Assembly: GCA_901472505.1 (NCBI GenBank)
Contig: LR590468.1
Location: forward strand, 2,455,501-2,519,500
Source: Proteus vulgaris
Lineage (GTDB): Bacteria > Pseudomonadota > Gammaproteobacteria > Enterobacterales > Enterobacteriaceae
Direction of reading: 5' to 3'
DNA length: 64,000 bases
The translations under genes and the position numbers were made by a program. This document shows positions 31,060 through 42,052 of the stretch, in pieces; the first letter of the stretch is position 1; every line of letters begins with the position of its first letter. The notes under the pieces were generated by a model. That model saw only the letters and a program-made list of their open reading frames with translations, ran no database searches and was not told where the DNA came from.

Positions 31060-32434
31060 TCATTCTATAGAAGAGATTAAGGACTCTAATGTTGCTCTCG
31101 GTGTTTGTTTGGTGTCCACTTTGATATAGGCGCTTTGCTCATCAGCAATAATCACAACTTCATTAACACCTGGTTGTTGTTTAAATATTTGTTGTAGTTT
31201 TTGTTGCTGACCTAAAGACAGATTAGACGGTAATTCAATACGTAAACTGCTAACATAAGCGGGTTGACGTAAGGTTAAACTAATCAAAAACCAAATAATG
31301 CCAATCACTAAACAGCCTAGAAATACGATTTGTGCATCATAATGCTGATAAAGCCATCCACCTAAAATACCTCCCAATGCCACACCTAAAAATTGGCTGG
31401 TGGAATAAATTCCCATTGCTGTACCTTTATAGCCAGCGGGTGCTTCTTTACTAATTAATGAAGGTAGTAGTGCTTCCATAATATTAAAGCCAATAAAAAA
31501 AGACCTGAATGCCAGCAATAATTAGCCATAAACTAGAGTCAGAGCTTATTAAAATAACTTGAGCGATAATCAGTAAAAAGATACAGAATAAGAAAACCTG
31601 TTTCATTTTACGTTTTTTTTCTGCGTAGATAATAAAAGGCAATACAGTAATAAAAGCGATAAGCATGGTGACAAGATAAACAATCCAGTGTTTTTCTTTT
31701 GCTAAACCGGCGCTATTCATAACCAGAGGAAGCGCAACAAATGCAGCCATTAATAAAGTATGTAGTGAAAAAATACCCGTATTCAACTTAAGAAGCTGTG
31801 GGTCAAATAAGACTTTTTTTACACTGCCACGGACAAAACCAGATTCTCGATTAAGAATATGGTGTTCACTATTGGGAACGGTAAAAAGCGTAATAAGAAT
31901 TCCACCAAAGGCAAGTAGGGCGATCCCCCAAAAGAGTCCATGTAAACCAAAAATATGTGTTAAGACTGGTCCTAAAACGAGGGCTAAAGCAAAGGTTATC
32001 CCAAAGCTGATACCGATAAAAGCCATCGCTTTTGTTCTATTTTGTTCCCGAGTTAAGTCAGACAGTAAAGCCATAACTGCGGCCGATATGGCTCCCGCAC
32101 CTTGTAGCGCTCGACCAATAATAATGCCATAAATATTGTCACTCAGAGCGGCAATGAGACTTCCGACAATAAAAATAATTAGGCCGAAAACAATCATAGG
32201 TTTTCGACCAAATTTATCAGAGAAGATACCAAAAGGAATTTGGAATACCGCTTGTGTTAATCCATAAATACCGATGGCTAATCCAATGAGTGATTCTGTT
32301 GCATGCTGTAGTTGAAGCCCATAAGTGGTTAAAACAGGGAGTACCATAAACATGCCAAGCATGCGAAGAGAAAAAACAGTGCCTAGTCCCCATGTCGCTT
32401 TGCGCTCTAATGGGGTCATTTTATTATCATTCAT
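31060..32434 (-). pseudogene. yajR: MFS transporter YajR, frameshifted as read (probably a sequence error)
   Basis: Major facilitator transporter of unknown substrate with a C-terminal cytoplasmic ferredoxin-like YAM domain. The N-terminal part (MNDNKMTPLERKATWGLGTV, FSDKFGRKP, GRALQGAGAISAAVMALLSD) and the last helices plus YAM domain (NIMEALLPSLISKEAPAGYK, YVSSLRIELP) are in different frames. The break lies in seven identical bases (31495-31501, T on the minus strand); six restore IQVFFIGFNIMEALLPSL and a 457-residue protein (E. coli 454). All other conserved segments are intact. Confidence 0.9.
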
Positions 32435-32554
32435 GGATTACCTCGTATTACTGATACCCCATTGTAATGACATTTTATAACGAGGTTAATCAATAAATAG
32501 AATGCAAAAAAGCCAAAATTGTACTGATATCTTCTTAAGTCGTAAAAAAGGATA

Positions 32555-32590
32555 AAAAAAGACCAGTCAGAAGGCTGACTGGTCTTTCGG
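32555..32590 (-). terminator. Rho-independent terminator of cyoABCDE
   Basis: AAAGACCAGTCAG and CTGACTGGTCTTT form a perfect 13-bp stem with a 4-base loop; the minus strand continues into a long T-run. It lies about 20 bases after the cyoE stop. Confidence 0.9.
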
Positions 32591-32607
32591 TTATTTTAAT
32601 AAATACA

Positions 32608-33492
32608 TTATCTTAGATAAGCAAGGACAGTTTCTGTTGAGCTTGTTGGATCAACCGACATCATTACACTTAATGAAGTGATTGCTACAATAGAGAAAAT
32701 AAATAATTTTCGTGCCCACACTTTATCATTGGTTGCTTTGTAACCGGATAAAGCCATGCCTAACCACCAAATACTGACGGCTGAAGCGACTATCAGATAT
32801 TTATAGCCTGCATATCCAACTAATGTCAGCATTAAGGTTGCAATCATAAATGCCAGAATATAAAGAATGATATGGCGTTTAGCGACTGAGATCCCCTTAA
32901 TAACGGGCAATACTGGAATATTGGCTGCTTGATAGTCTTTAAATCGGAAAATCGCAATGGCATAAGAGTGAGGCATCTGCCACAAACTAAAGATAAGTAA
33001 TAGGATTGCCGCACCCGCATCAAACTCACCGCTAACGGCACAATAACCGATAACAGGTGGTGCAGAGCCAGATAAACTTCCAATCAGCGTACCGTAAACA
33101 GATTTACGCTTCATGTAGAGGCTATAAACCCCAACATAAATAATAAAACCAAATACAGCGATAAACATTGCAAGCGGGTTGGCTGCTACATAGAGCAGCA
33201 CAACACCTGCAATACCTAATACTGAGGCATAAATCAGGCTAATTCGAGGGTCAATTAATCCTTTAACTAATGGGCGATTCTTCGTTCTTTCCATGATACG
33301 GTCAATATCACGGTCAATATAGTTGTTAAAAACACAACCAGAAGCAACGACCAGAGACACCCCAAGTAGAGTCGCGACAAATAGGGGGTAGTCAATTTCA
33401 CCTTTGGAGGCGAGAAGAAAACCACCTATTACAGAAATTAAATTTCCGAAAATAATTCCTGGTTTGGTGACTTGTAGGTATTGCTTAATCAT
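32608..33492 (-). CDS. cyoE: Protoheme IX farnesyltransferase (heme O synthase)
   Basis: Adds a farnesyl group to heme B to make the heme O of cytochrome bo3. The protein is 294 residues, a UbiA-family integral membrane enzyme with the aspartate motifs [20 protein letters not shown] and [19 protein letters not shown] 33492 is chosen because the protein family starts [12 protein letters not shown]; the frame is accidentally open 81 codons further into cyoD. It is the last gene of the operon, 11 bases after cyoD. Farnesyl diphosphate is supplied by ispA, also in this window. Confidence 0.97.
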   Translation of the reverse strand: MIKQYLQVTKPGIIFGNLISVIGGFLLASKGEIDYPLFVATLLGVSLVVASGCVFNNYIDRDIDRIMERTKNRPLVKGLIDPRISLIYASVLGIAGVVLLYVAANPLAMFIAVFGFIIYVGVYSLYMKRKSVYGTLIGSLSGSAPPVIGYCAVSGEFDAGAAILLLIFSLWQMPHSYAIAIFRFKDYQAANIPVLPVIKGISVAKRHIILYILAFMIATLMLTLVGYAGYKYLIVASAVSIWWLGMALSGYKATNDKVWARKLFIFSIVAITSLSVMMSVDPTSSTETVLAYLR

Positions 33493-33503
33493 AGCGACAA
33501 CTC

Positions 33504-33836
33504 TTAATCCATCATCATATTGATGTTCAGGTTGTACATAATCCACAACGAGCCTACGACAACAATGCCGATAATAAGCAGTGTGAACAGGAATGCGACG
33601 ACGTTCCAGCGCTCTTCTGATGACGTATTCATATGTAAGAAGCAGACTAAATGAACAACAATCTGCACAACTGCCATACCGACAACGGTCCATAGAATGG
33701 TTGCTGGTGTCGCTGTTCCTTCCATCACCATCCAAAATGGAATAACGGTGAGGATAACAGACAGAATAAAGCCAATCAGATAAGACTTCATGCTGCCGTG
33801 GCTTGCGCCTGAAGGAGAAGTATTTGGATGACTCAT
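33504..33836 (-). CDS. cyoD: Cytochrome bo3 ubiquinol oxidase subunit IV
   Basis: Small membrane subunit aiding assembly of the oxidase core. The protein is 110 residues with three membrane helices ([35 protein letters not shown] and [20 protein letters not shown]) and ends in NMMMD. ATG 33836 overlaps the cyoC stop (TAATG), so translation is coupled; upstream in-frame Met codons lie inside cyoC and are rejected. Confidence 0.96.
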   Translation of the reverse strand: MSHPNTSPSGASHGSMKSYLIGFILSVILTVIPFWMVMEGTATPATILWTVVGMAVVQIVVHLVCFLHMNTSSEERWNVVAFLFTLLIIGIVVVGSLWIMYNLNINMMMD

Positions 33837-34447
33837 TACATCGCTCCCATCAGATAAACTACGGTGAACACACAAATCCAGACAACGTCAAGGAAGTGCC
33901 AGAACAGACTTAAACAGCTTAAACGAGTACGGTTAACTTCAGTTAAACCACGGCGTGATACTTGGATCATCATAATCACAATCCAAATTAAACCTGCTGT
34001 TACGTGAAGGCCGTGCGTTGAAACTAATGCAAAGAATGCAGATAAGAATGCACTGCGATCTGGGCCATAACCTTCTGCAATCAATTCATGGAATTCGTAA
34101 ACTTCCATGATGACGAAACCTAAGCCGAATAAGAAAGTGACAAATAACCACAGATTAACTTGGCTAACACTGCCTTTATTCATGCTCAGCATAGCGAAAC
34201 CAAAAGTAATACTACTAAACAGCAGTAAGAAGGTTTCAACTAAAACAAAAGGTAAGCTAAAAATTTCTTTACCAGAAGGACCGTCTGCAATCCCGTTGAC
34301 AAGCACCGCATAAGTGGCAAATAAGCTGGCAAACAGGATAAGGTCGCTCATTAGGTAGATCCAGAAGCCGAAAACTTTCGTCGCTCCTGCATCGTGGTGC
34401 CCATGATGCTCATGGGCGTTTGTGTTATTTACAGTTTGAGTAGACAT
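33836..34447 (-). CDS. cyoC: Cytochrome bo3 ubiquinol oxidase subunit III
   Basis: Heme-copper oxidase subunit III, 203 residues with five membrane helices, including [20 protein letters not shown] and [18 protein letters not shown]. The N-terminus is His-rich (EHHGHHDAG), as in E. coli CyoC. Its ATG overlaps the cyoB stop by one base and its stop overlaps the cyoD start, so B, C and D are translationally coupled. Confidence 0.97.
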   Translation of the reverse strand: MSTQTVNNTNAHEHHGHHDAGATKVFGFWIYLMSDLILFASLFATYAVLVNGIADGPSGKEIFSLPFVLVETFLLLFSSITFGFAMLSMNKGSVSQVNLWLFVTFLFGLGFVIMEVYEFHELIAEGYGPDRSAFLSAFFALVSTHGLHVTAGLIWIVIMMIQVSRRGLTEVNRTRLSCLSLFWHFLDVVWICVFTVVYLMGAM

Positions 34448-36429
34448 TATTTTACACCTGCTTTTTTCAGTTCTTCATAATGCTTATTCTCGATAGCTTC
34501 AATTTCAGGTACTTGGACATAGTAATCGACATCTGTATCGAAGCTTTTCACGATCCAAGTGACAATCATGCCAGCGAAACCAACGATAGCTAACCACCAG
34601 ATATGCCAGATCATGGCAAAGCCAAGGACTAAGCTGAATGCTGAAATAATCACACCTGCGCCTGTATTTTTTGGCATATGGATGGGTTCGTATTTCGTTG
34701 GGCGCTGGTAAGCAGTGCCTTTTTCTTTTTGATCCCACCACTCATCACGAGTTTGCACATTAGGTTCAACAGCGAAGTTGTAGAAAGGTGCAGGTGAAGA
34801 AATTGACCACTCGAGAGTACGTCCACCCCATGGATCGCCCGTTAAATCACGGTTTTGATCACGGTCGCGAATACTTACGTAAATTTGGATAACCTGGCAA
34901 GCAATACCGATAGCAATTAGTGCAGCTCCCCCAGCGGCAACTAGTAGCATTGGGTTAAATTCTGGATTGATATTTTGGCTTAAACGACGAGTCATACCCA
35001 TAAAGCCAAGAATATACAGTGGCATAAAGGCCATAAAGAACCCGATAAACCAGAACCAGAATGCACGAATCCCCCATTTTTCATTTAGGGTGAAACCGAA
35101 TGCTTTAGGGAACCAGTAAGTCATACCAGCGAAACAGCCGAACACTACACCACCGATAATCACGTTATGGAAGTGAGCAATTAAGAATAAACTGTTATGT
35201 AAAACAAAGTTTGCACCCGGAACGGCTAACAGAACGCCGGTCATTCCCCCTACAGAGAAGGTAATAAGGAAACCGATAGTCCATAACATTGGGCTTTTGT
35301 ATTCGATACGACCTTGATACATCGTAAACAGCCAGTTAAAGATCTTAACCCCTGTCGGTATGGCGATGATCATGGTGGCGATACCAAAGAAGGCGTTTAC
35401 GTTAGCGCCAGAGCCCATGGTAAAGAAGTGGTGTAACCAAACGATAAATGATAATACGGTAATTACAACAGTCGCACCGACTAATGAGGTATAACCAAAT
35501 AACCGTTTTTTAGAGAAAGTTGCCGTGACTTCAGAGAACACGCCAAAGACAGGCAGAACAAGGATATAAACTTCTGGATGACCCCAAGCCCATACGAGGT
35601 TGATATACATCATCATGTTACCGCCCATATCATTGGTAAAGAAGTGTGTACCAAGATAGCGGTCTAACGTTAACAATGTAATCGTGACGGTTAAAATAGG
35701 GAATGCTGCGATAATCAGGACGTTAGTACATAAAGCCGCCCAAGAGAATACTGGCATTTTCATCATGCTCATACCCGGCGCACGCATACGCAAGATAGTC
35801 GCGAAGAAGTTAACCCCTGTTAGAAGTGTACCAATACCAGATATCTGTAAACTCCATATCCAATAATCGACCCCGACTCCTGGGTTATATTCCAAGCCTG
35901 AAAGTGGTGGATAAGCTAACCAACCTGTTTGCGCGAATTCACCAATACCTAAAGAGATGTTGATTAACAACACACCCACGACAAAGAACCAGAAGCTTAA
36001 TGAGTTTAGGAATGGGAATGCCACATCACGAGCACCAATCTGTAAAGGTACAACGAGGTTCATCAGACCCACAACAAAAGGTGTTGCCATGAAGAAAATC
36101 ATGATAACGCCGTGTGCGGTAAAAATCTGATCATAGTGATGAGGAGGTAAGAAGCCTGCTTCACCTGCAGAGGCGAGTGCTTGTTGGCTTCTCATCATAA
36201 TGGCATCGGCAAAGCCACGGAACATCATGACCATTGCAACGATGATATACATAATACCAATTTTTTTCTGGTCAACGCTGGTTAACCATTCGCTCCACAA
36301 CCATTTCCATTTACGAAAATAAGTTAGTGCGCCAACAACAGCAAGCCCACCAAGAACAATACCGAGTAAAGTGACTACGATAATTGGTTCATGTAGCGGG
36401 ATTGCATCAAGAGTTAATTTTCCGAACAT
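34447..36429 (-). CDS. cyoB: Cytochrome bo3 ubiquinol oxidase subunit I
   Basis: Catalytic, proton-pumping subunit holding heme b and the heme o3-CuB site. The protein is 660 residues with the invariant ligands in [13 protein letters not shown] (low-spin heme His), [12 protein letters not shown] (CuB His cross-linked to Tyr), [11 protein letters not shown] (CuB His pair) and [16 protein letters not shown] (heme histidines). ATG 36429 is preferred over the codon 11 residues earlier because GAGGAA is well placed and E. coli CyoB begins MFGKL. It lies 4 bases after cyoA. Confidence 0.98.
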   Translation of the reverse strand: MFGKLTLDAIPLHEPIIVVTLLGIVLGGLAVVGALTYFRKWKWLWSEWLTSVDQKKIGIMYIIVAMVMMFRGFADAIMMRSQQALASAGEAGFLPPHHYDQIFTAHGVIMIFFMATPFVVGLMNLVVPLQIGARDVAFPFLNSLSFWFFVVGVLLINISLGIGEFAQTGWLAYPPLSGLEYNPGVGVDYWIWSLQISGIGTLLTGVNFFATILRMRAPGMSMMKMPVFSWAALCTNVLIIAAFPILTVTITLLTLDRYLGTHFFTNDMGGNMMMYINLVWAWGHPEVYILVLPVFGVFSEVTATFSKKRLFGYTSLVGATVVITVLSFIVWLHHFFTMGSGANVNAFFGIATMIIAIPTGVKIFNWLFTMYQGRIEYKSPMLWTIGFLITFSVGGMTGVLLAVPGANFVLHNSLFLIAHFHNVIIGGVVFGCFAGMTYWFPKAFGFTLNEKWGIRAFWFWFIGFFMAFMPLYILGFMGMTRRLSQNINPEFNPMLLVAAGGAALIAIGIACQVIQIYVSIRDRDQNRDLTGDPWGGRTLEWSISSPAPFYNFAVEPNVQTRDEWWDQKEKGTAYQRPTKYEPIHMPKNTGAGVIISAFSLVLGFAMIWHIWWLAIVGFAGMIVTWIVKSFDTDVDYYVQVPEIEAIENKHYEELKKAGVK

Positions 36430-36433
36430 GCCT

Positions 36434-37384
36434 TTATTCCTCTGCTCCTGCATGCGCCGCATGGCCCATGTTCATATTCATTGTTGCATCAGCATGTGCT
36501 GTCTGATTGCTACTGGTGTGAGCGCCATGACCAGTGTGACCAAATTTAGAAATGGTCTCTTGGAATAGCATTGGCTTCACGCTTGAATAGTAGGTCACTG
36601 GATTTTTCTGGCTTGGTTTAGCAAGTTCATTAAATGCAGCAGTGGTATTTAACGTATCTGATGATTGTTTTACTTTCTCAACCCATGCATCAAAACCAGC
36701 ACGATCAGGCGTTGCTATTGCTGTAAACTTCATATCAGAGAAACCATGCCCACTATAGCTTGCTGATATTCCTGGGTATTCTCCAGGCTCGTTAGCAATT
36801 AGGTGAAGTTTGGTCTGCATTCCAGCCATCGCATAGATTTGGCCACCTAAGCGAGGGATAAAGAATGAGTTCATGACGGAGTCAGACGTGATTTTGAAAT
36901 TAACAGGCACATTAGCAGGAAACGCTAATTCATTGACTGTTGCAATACCTTGTTCTGGATAGATAAACAACCATTTCCAATCCATTGAAATAACTTCAAT
37001 AGTGATTGGTTTTTCTGTGGACTCTAAAGGCTTGTAAGGATCAAGCTCATGGGTTGTTTTCCAAGTGATGCTAGCCAAAATCACGATAATGATAATTGGC
37101 ACAGTCCAAACAACGAGTTCAATTTTATTTGAGTGAGCCCAGTTTGGGCGGTAGGTAGCTTTTGTATTGGATTCACGGTAGCGATAAGCGAAAACAATCA
37201 CCATCAATATTACCGGTATCACAACAATCAACATTAAACCAAGTGCAATGAGGATTAATGTTTTTTGCTCAGCGCCGATAGCGCCTTTGGGATCCATTAA
37301 CGCCATCTCACAGCCACTTAATAAGAGCGTGGCTACTAATAGCGAAAATGTCCCAATACTTTTTATGTATTTCATAAGTCTCAT
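36434..37384 (-). CDS. cyoA: Cytochrome bo3 ubiquinol oxidase subunit II (lipoprotein)
   Basis: Subunit II of the ubiquinol oxidase; it lacks the CuA cysteines, as expected for a quinol oxidase. The protein is 316 residues with a lipoprotein signal ending LLLSGC (Cys25), two membrane helices, and a periplasmic cupredoxin-like domain ([39 protein letters not shown]). The C-terminal tail is His/Met-rich ([14 protein letters not shown]). It is the first gene of cyoABCDE; a CRP-like site lies about 130 bases upstream. Confidence 0.97.
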   Translation of the reverse strand: MRLMKYIKSIGTFSLLVATLLLSGCEMALMDPKGAIGAEQKTLILIALGLMLIVVIPVILMVIVFAYRYRESNTKATYRPNWAHSNKIELVVWTVPIIIIVILASITWKTTHELDPYKPLESTEKPITIEVISMDWKWLFIYPEQGIATVNELAFPANVPVNFKITSDSVMNSFFIPRLGGQIYAMAGMQTKLHLIANEPGEYPGISASYSGHGFSDMKFTAIATPDRAGFDAWVEKVKQSSDTLNTTAAFNELAKPSQKNPVTYYSSVKPMLFQETISKFGHTGHGAHTSSNQTAHADATMNMNMGHAAHAGAEE

Positions 37385-37830
37385 CCAACGACCTAAATGA
37401 CAAAGGTTCTATTGTTGTTTCATCAGTATCAGTAAGGACATTTTACGGTAAGGTTGCGACAGTGTAAACAATTGTAATGGTAAGTAAGGTGTTGGTTAGT
37501 CTTTTGTGTTAATGTGATCACAAGTAACTGGGTTATTAAATAATTGTTAACTTAATTATTAGATCTTAACGATAATTTCATAAAGTACCATACTTATAAA
37601 ATAAATACATATTTTTACAAATAAAAATGCAGTAAAAAGTGTAAGAAAACGTATTTTGAGTAAAAAAGTAGCAATAGGGAGGTCGGAGGAGAGTTTGTGA
37701 GATAAATTCTTTTTATTTTGACGTTTAATATTTAAATTTGTCTACTACATAATTTTTAATATCGATAATAGATTGTTTGTTGAATGTTTATATCCAATGA
37801 GAACATTTTACTTTAAGTGAGAAAAAAGAA
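37385..37830. other. cyoA upstream region
   Basis: About 450 AT-rich bases with no gene, holding the cyoA promoter. Visible elements are the CRP-like site at 37507-37522 and an AT-rich stretch around 37540-37580 (GTTAACTTAATTATTA) that loosely resembles ArcA direct repeats. ArcA and FNR repress cyo in E. coli (known); here it is only a suggestion. Confidence 0.4.
37507..37522. promoter_or_regulatory. CRP-like site upstream of cyoA
   Basis: TGTTA-ATGTGA-TCACA matches the CRP consensus TGTGA-N6-TCACA at 9 of 10 conserved bases. It is centred about 130 bases before the cyoA start codon, a plausible distance if the mRNA leader is 60-90 bases long. Pattern match only. Confidence 0.4.
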
Positions 37831-37860
37831 TTACAGCGGATAAAAACCAATCCGCTGTAA
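37831..37860 (-). terminator. Rho-independent terminator of the Tsx-like gene
   Basis: TTACAGCGGAT and ATCCGCTGTAA form a perfect 11-bp stem with an 8-base loop; on the minus strand it is followed by TTCTTTTTTC. It lies 20 bases past the stop of the outer-membrane channel gene. Confidence 0.8.
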
Positions 37861-37880
37861 TAAAAATTAACAATTTTCTA

Positions 37881-38642
37881 TCAGAAATTATATTTCAAGC
37901 TATATACAATACCGTCTTGCAGAAAATTCTCTCCTAGCTTTTTATAAGCATAACGATATTGAATACCAGTAGTGATAGATGTTGTTGGATGCCACCAAAT
38001 GGCTAAAGCGCCATTAATGCCATTTTTACCTCCATTGCCATAACGTTTATGTCTCTGAAACTCCATTTCATGCCAGTTTGTCAGGCTAAATTTTTGATTT
38101 TTTATATTAAAATCATACCCTGCAATCCAACCAGCGACATAACCGTTGTTACCTGAATATTTAGACTGGTCGACATAATGAAGGGCAATAAAAGGTTTGA
38201 ACCACAAATTAGCAATTTGTGTGTTATAGCCAAAACCGTAAAGTGTATTTACTTCATGGAAGTTGCCACCGTATTTTTTACCGGGAAGTGACCATGTTCC
38301 ATAAACATGTCCATATAAATTAAAGTTACTATTACCTAAATAAATACGAGCGGTGCTTTTAACGGTATAGCGCTGATTATCTCCTGGCTGAGTTTCTTTT
38401 TTATTAAAGGGGTTTTCTAAATCGAAAAAACCATAAAACTCTCCCCATGAAAAATTGGCGCCACCTTCAAGTTCTAAATAGGCAAAATCATCTTTATGGG
38501 ACGTTTTGCCAGTTTTGTGTGTGGTATGTGTTGTCCAATCTAAGTAGTTAATACTGGTGCTGGCAAATCCTCCTAAATAACTTGCTTGAGAAGATAAAGA
38601 GAATGTTGTTGCGATGACAAACAAAAATGGTTTTTTGATCAT
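37881..38642 (-). CDS. Tsx/OmpK-like outer-membrane channel protein
   Basis: A 253-residue protein with a signal peptide (MIKKPFLFVIATTFSLSSQA) and a beta-barrel-like remainder. It has alternating aromatic/polar strands, FAYLELEGGANFSWGEFYGF and FFDLENPFN, and ends in the C-terminal Phe typical of outer-membrane proteins (YSLKYNF). This fits the nucleoside-specific channel family (Tsx/OmpK, Pfam Channel_Tsx), probably for nucleoside uptake. It may be the displaced Tsx of this species, since tsx lies between secF and nrdR in E. coli but is absent there here; it could instead be a paralogue. It is flanked by cyoA and divergent dbpA and has its own terminator. Confidence 0.8.
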   Translation of the reverse strand: MIKKPFLFVIATTFSLSSQASYLGGFASTSINYLDWTTHTTHKTGKTSHKDDFAYLELEGGANFSWGEFYGFFDLENPFNKKETQPGDNQRYTVKSTARIYLGNSNFNLYGHVYGTWSLPGKKYGGNFHEVNTLYGFGYNTQIANLWFKPFIALHYVDQSKYSGNNGYVAGWIAGYDFNIKNQKFSLTNWHEMEFQRHKRYGNGGKNGINGALAIWWHPTTSITTGIQYRYAYKKLGENFLQDGIVYSLKYNF

Positions 38643-39010
38643 AAATTTTCTCGATGGTTTATGGTCGATTATAGTTGCGGTGAATGTTTAGCTTTTCTTT
38701 TTTATTAGAATAATAAACTATAAAAATCCATTTTCTAGAAATTAGATGTTTAAATGAGATCTTTTTCTGGAATTTTTATATTAGTTTAAAAAATAGGAAG
38801 TTTTGTATTTTTTATTTGTTTTTTTCGAGTTAATAGTAAAAATAAAAAAAAGAACACGTGAAAAGAAGAGGAAATTTAAGAAGATAATGATAGAAAAAGG
38901 TGCTTAGATTAAAAAGTAATATGAACAGTGAAAAAATACCTCACGACACAAGAATGAAGGGGTAGTATCATTAGTTAATATTTATTTTTATCTTACTTGG
39001 AATTTTCATT
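38643..39010. other. Intergenic region between the Tsx-like gene and dbpA
   Basis: About 370 strongly AT-rich bases between divergent genes; it must carry both promoters. I found no clear operator, small gene or RNA in it. Confidence 0.4.
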
Positions 39011-40384
39011 GTGACCTCATTTGCTGAACTTAACGCACTGCCTGCTGAACAACTCGCTAATCTTAATGAATTGGGTTATTTAACTATGACTTCTGTTCAA
39101 GAAGCTGCTTTACCCGCTATTCTTGCAGGAAAAGACGTCCGTGCTCAGGCAAAAACAGGTAGTGGTAAAACGGCGGCTTTTGGTTTGGGCGTATTACAAC
39201 ATATTGATGCAAAACAGTTTAATACCCAATCACTAATCTTATGCCCAACGAGAGAGCTTGCTGATCAGGTTGCAAATGAATTACGTCGCCTTGCTCGTTA
39301 TTTACCTAATATTAAAGTATTAACTTTATGCGGGGGAGTTCCCTTTAGTATTCAACGTGATTCATTAATTCACGCAGCTCACATTATTGTGGCGACACCG
39401 GGGAGATTGCTCGATCACTTGAAAAAAGAGACGGTCACTTTAGATGATGTAAAAACATTAGTACTGGATGAAGCTGATAGAATGCTGGATATGGGTTTTT
39501 TTGATGATATCAATGATATTATTTCTCGTATACCAACGGCTCGCCAAACACTACTTTTTTCCGCAACATGGCCAAATGAAATCGCTACAATTAGCCGTAA
39601 AATACAGCAAAATCCGATTACTATTGAAATAAATTCAGTTGATGAGCTTCCTGCTGTTGAACAGCAATTTTATGAAATATCGCGTCATGGCAAAATAGGG
39701 TTATTGCAAAAATTATTAAGTCGTGAGCAACCCGCCTCTTGTGTGGTGTTCTGTAATACAAAAAGAGATTGCCAAGATGTGTATGAAACACTGACAGAAA
39801 GCAATCAGAGTGTGCTTGCATTACATGGCGATATGGAGCAACGGGAACGTGACCAAACTTTAATTCGTTTTTCTAATGGTAGCTGTCGTGTGTTAGTGGC
39901 AACAGATGTTGCAGCTCGTGGGCTTGATATTAAAGCGTTGGAAATGGTGATTAATTACGAATTATCGTGGGATCCTGAAGTGCATGTTCACCGTATTGGC
40001 CGTACAGCAAGAGCGGGTGAAAGCGGATTAGCAATTAGTTTTTGTGCTCCCGAAGAAATTCAGCGTGCTAATGCATTAGAAGAAATGCTTCATATGAAGA
40101 TAAATTGGCTACCTGTCCCTAGTGGTCTGCAAATCACCCCACTTGAGGCGATGATGGCAACATTATGTATTGATGGTGGTAAAAAAGCTAAAATGCGTCC
40201 GGGTGATATTTTAGGCGCATTAACTGGGGATATGGGGTTTAGTGGTGCTGATATTGGCAAAATTATGATTAATCAGACCCATGCTTATGTTGCGGTAAAA
40301 CAATCTATTGCTAAACAAGTTTGGAAGCAGTTACAACAAGGCAAAATTAAAGGTAAATCAGTTAAAGTAAGACTATTTAGATAA
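39011..40384 (+). CDS. dbpA: ATP-dependent RNA helicase DbpA
   Basis: DEAD-box helicase acting in 50S ribosome assembly, specific for 23S rRNA hairpin 92. The protein is 457 residues with the Q motif (TMTSVQEAALPAI), motif I QAKTGSGKT, motif Ia PTRELADQV, motif II VLDEADRMLD, motif III SAT, motif VI HRIGRTARAG, and the C-terminal RNA-binding domain specific to DbpA (CIDGGKKAKMRPGDILGALT). It starts at GTG 39011. In E. coli dbpA is elsewhere, so it was gained or relocated here. Confidence 0.96.
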   Translation: MTSFAELNALPAEQLANLNELGYLTMTSVQEAALPAILAGKDVRAQAKTGSGKTAAFGLGVLQHIDAKQFNTQSLILCPTRELADQVANELRRLARYLPNIKVLTLCGGVPFSIQRDSLIHAAHIIVATPGRLLDHLKKETVTLDDVKTLVLDEADRMLDMGFFDDINDIISRIPTARQTLLFSATWPNEIATISRKIQQNPITIEINSVDELPAVEQQFYEISRHGKIGLLQKLLSREQPASCVVFCNTKRDCQDVYETLTESNQSVLALHGDMEQRERDQTLIRFSNGSCRVLVATDVAARGLDIKALEMVINYELSWDPEVHVHRIGRTARAGESGLAISFCAPEEIQRANALEEMLHMKINWLPVPSGLQITPLEAMMATLCIDGGKKAKMRPGDILGALTGDMGFSGADIGKIMINQTHAYVAVKQSIAKQVWKQLQQGKIKGKSVKVRLFR

Positions 40385-40420
40385 ATAAAATAATCAGTAA
40401 CTGTTTTTGTTAAGATAAAG

Positions 40421-40448
40421 AAAAAGGACAGCTTAGGCTGTCCTTTTC
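40421..40448. terminator. Bidirectional terminator between dbpA and ampG
   Basis: AAAAAGGACAGC and GGCTGTCCTTTT pair across a 3-base loop, with A- and T-runs on the two sides, serving the convergent dbpA and ampG genes. Confidence 0.87.
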
Positions 40449-40475
40449 TCATTAACATACAGAAATATAACGAAA

Positions 40476-41996
40476 CTAGTGTGTTGTTTTTCTGAGTGCT
40501 AAATAATCTAATATTGTACCAACAACGAGACTTACGGCACCAATAATGACACCATATAAAAAGAGTGATGATGCCCAATGACTTAATAATTTAATATTGA
40601 TTGATTGAATAAAATCAATAGATTGAAATAGTTCTAAGCTTGGCAGTGAGTTAGTAATAACTAGTATTAAGCTACAAATAAAGAAGAGTACGGCCAGTAT
40701 CAAACCATAGAGAGCAAAACGGTATTGTTTTATAAATTGTGTTCTTCTAAGAAATTCGCCCGTTTTTTGCGTATAAATAAGTGTGTTTTTTGAAATTAGC
40801 AGTAGGATAAGACCAGGAACAGAAGCAATGATAGAGAAAATATAAAAGGCTTCCCAACCGTGACTTTCAACATACCAACCTGCAACAGGGCCAACATAAA
40901 CACGACCTATAGCAGAGAGTGCAGAAAGAAGAGCAAATTGTGTTGCTGAAAAGGAGAGGTGACATAGTGTCATTAATAAAGCAACAAATGCTGCAGTTCC
41001 CATACCGCCACAAATATTTTCAAAGGCAACCACAGCACCCATGCTATAAATGCTTTGTTCTGAGACGGCGAGATACCAATATCCAATATTTGAGCCACCT
41101 TGTAAAATACCAAAAACCATCAGAGCTTTAAATAAGCTCCAGCGACGCATTAATAAACCACCTAATAATGCACCCACAATAGTGGCAGCAAGTCCTAGTG
41201 TTTTATTAACTAATCCGACTTCACCAGCATCAAATCCAGCACCACGAATCAGAAAGGTTGTACTTAAACTAAGGGCAAACGCATCGCCCATTTTATAAAG
41301 TACAATAAGTAGTAAAATTAACCATGCATTATTACGAGAGAAAAATTCATATAAAGGCTCAATAACTGCTTCATAGAGTGTACGAGGTGGTTTTACGGCG
41401 GTTTCTGGCTCTTGGGCAAGTAGTGTGGCAAGAATACCTACGCCCATTAAGGCTGCCATTAACCAGTACATGTTTTGCCAGCCAATATATTTATCAGCAA
41501 GCCAAAGCGCCATTCCGCCAGAAACAAGCATTGCTATGCGATAACCTAATACAGAAACCGCAGCACCAGTACCGCGCTCATTGGCTTTTAATATATCCGT
41601 TTTATAGGCATCAAAAACAATATCTTGTGAGGCAGAGCAAAAAGCAACAATAACCGCTAAAGAGGCAAGCCACCATAAATGGTCATTAGGATTTAAAAAA
41701 CCCATTCCCGCAATACCGAGTATTAACCCTATTTGGGTGAGTAACATCCATCCTCGACGTCGACCAAGAAAAGAAGGGGTATAGCGATCCATAAAAGGCG
41801 ACCAAAGAAATTTAAAAACATAAGCTTGTCCCACCAATGAGAAGAAACCGATGGTTTTTAAATCAATATTTTCTACTGTCATCCACGCTTGTAATGTACC
41901 TGCTGTTAACGCCAGTGGTAACCCAGAAGTAAAGCCAAGTAACAGAAGAATAAATGATTTATACCAAGTGGTTTGTTTGAAGGCGGGCTGAACCAT
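40476..41996 (-). CDS. ampG: Muropeptide permease AmpG
   Basis: Inner-membrane MFS importer of GlcNAc-anhydroMurNAc peptides, part of peptidoglycan recycling and a link to ampC induction. The protein is 506 residues (E. coli 491) and hydrophobic throughout, with GFTSGLPLALTAGTLQAWMT, FLWSPFMDRYTPSFLGRRRG, SASQDIVFDAYKTDIL and FENICGGMGTAAFVALLM. In E. coli ampG and yajG are adjacent, as here (56-base gap), and probably cotranscribed. Confidence 0.96.
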   Translation of the reverse strand: MVQPAFKQTTWYKSFILLLLGFTSGLPLALTAGTLQAWMTVENIDLKTIGFFSLVGQAYVFKFLWSPFMDRYTPSFLGRRRGWMLLTQIGLILGIAGMGFLNPNDHLWWLASLAVIVAFCSASQDIVFDAYKTDILKANERGTGAAVSVLGYRIAMLVSGGMALWLADKYIGWQNMYWLMAALMGVGILATLLAQEPETAVKPPRTLYEAVIEPLYEFFSRNNAWLILLLIVLYKMGDAFALSLSTTFLIRGAGFDAGEVGLVNKTLGLAATIVGALLGGLLMRRWSLFKALMVFGILQGGSNIGYWYLAVSEQSIYSMGAVVAFENICGGMGTAAFVALLMTLCHLSFSATQFALLSALSAIGRVYVGPVAGWYVESHGWEAFYIFSIIASVPGLILLLISKNTLIYTQKTGEFLRRTQFIKQYRFALYGLILAVLFFICSLILVITNSLPSLELFQSIDFIQSINIKLLSHWASSLFLYGVIIGAVSLVVGTILDYLALRKTTH

Positions 41997-42052
41997 GCAA
42001 AATTCCTTTCAACGACCTGTTTTAGACAACAGGCCGTTTATTTTAAATAAAA

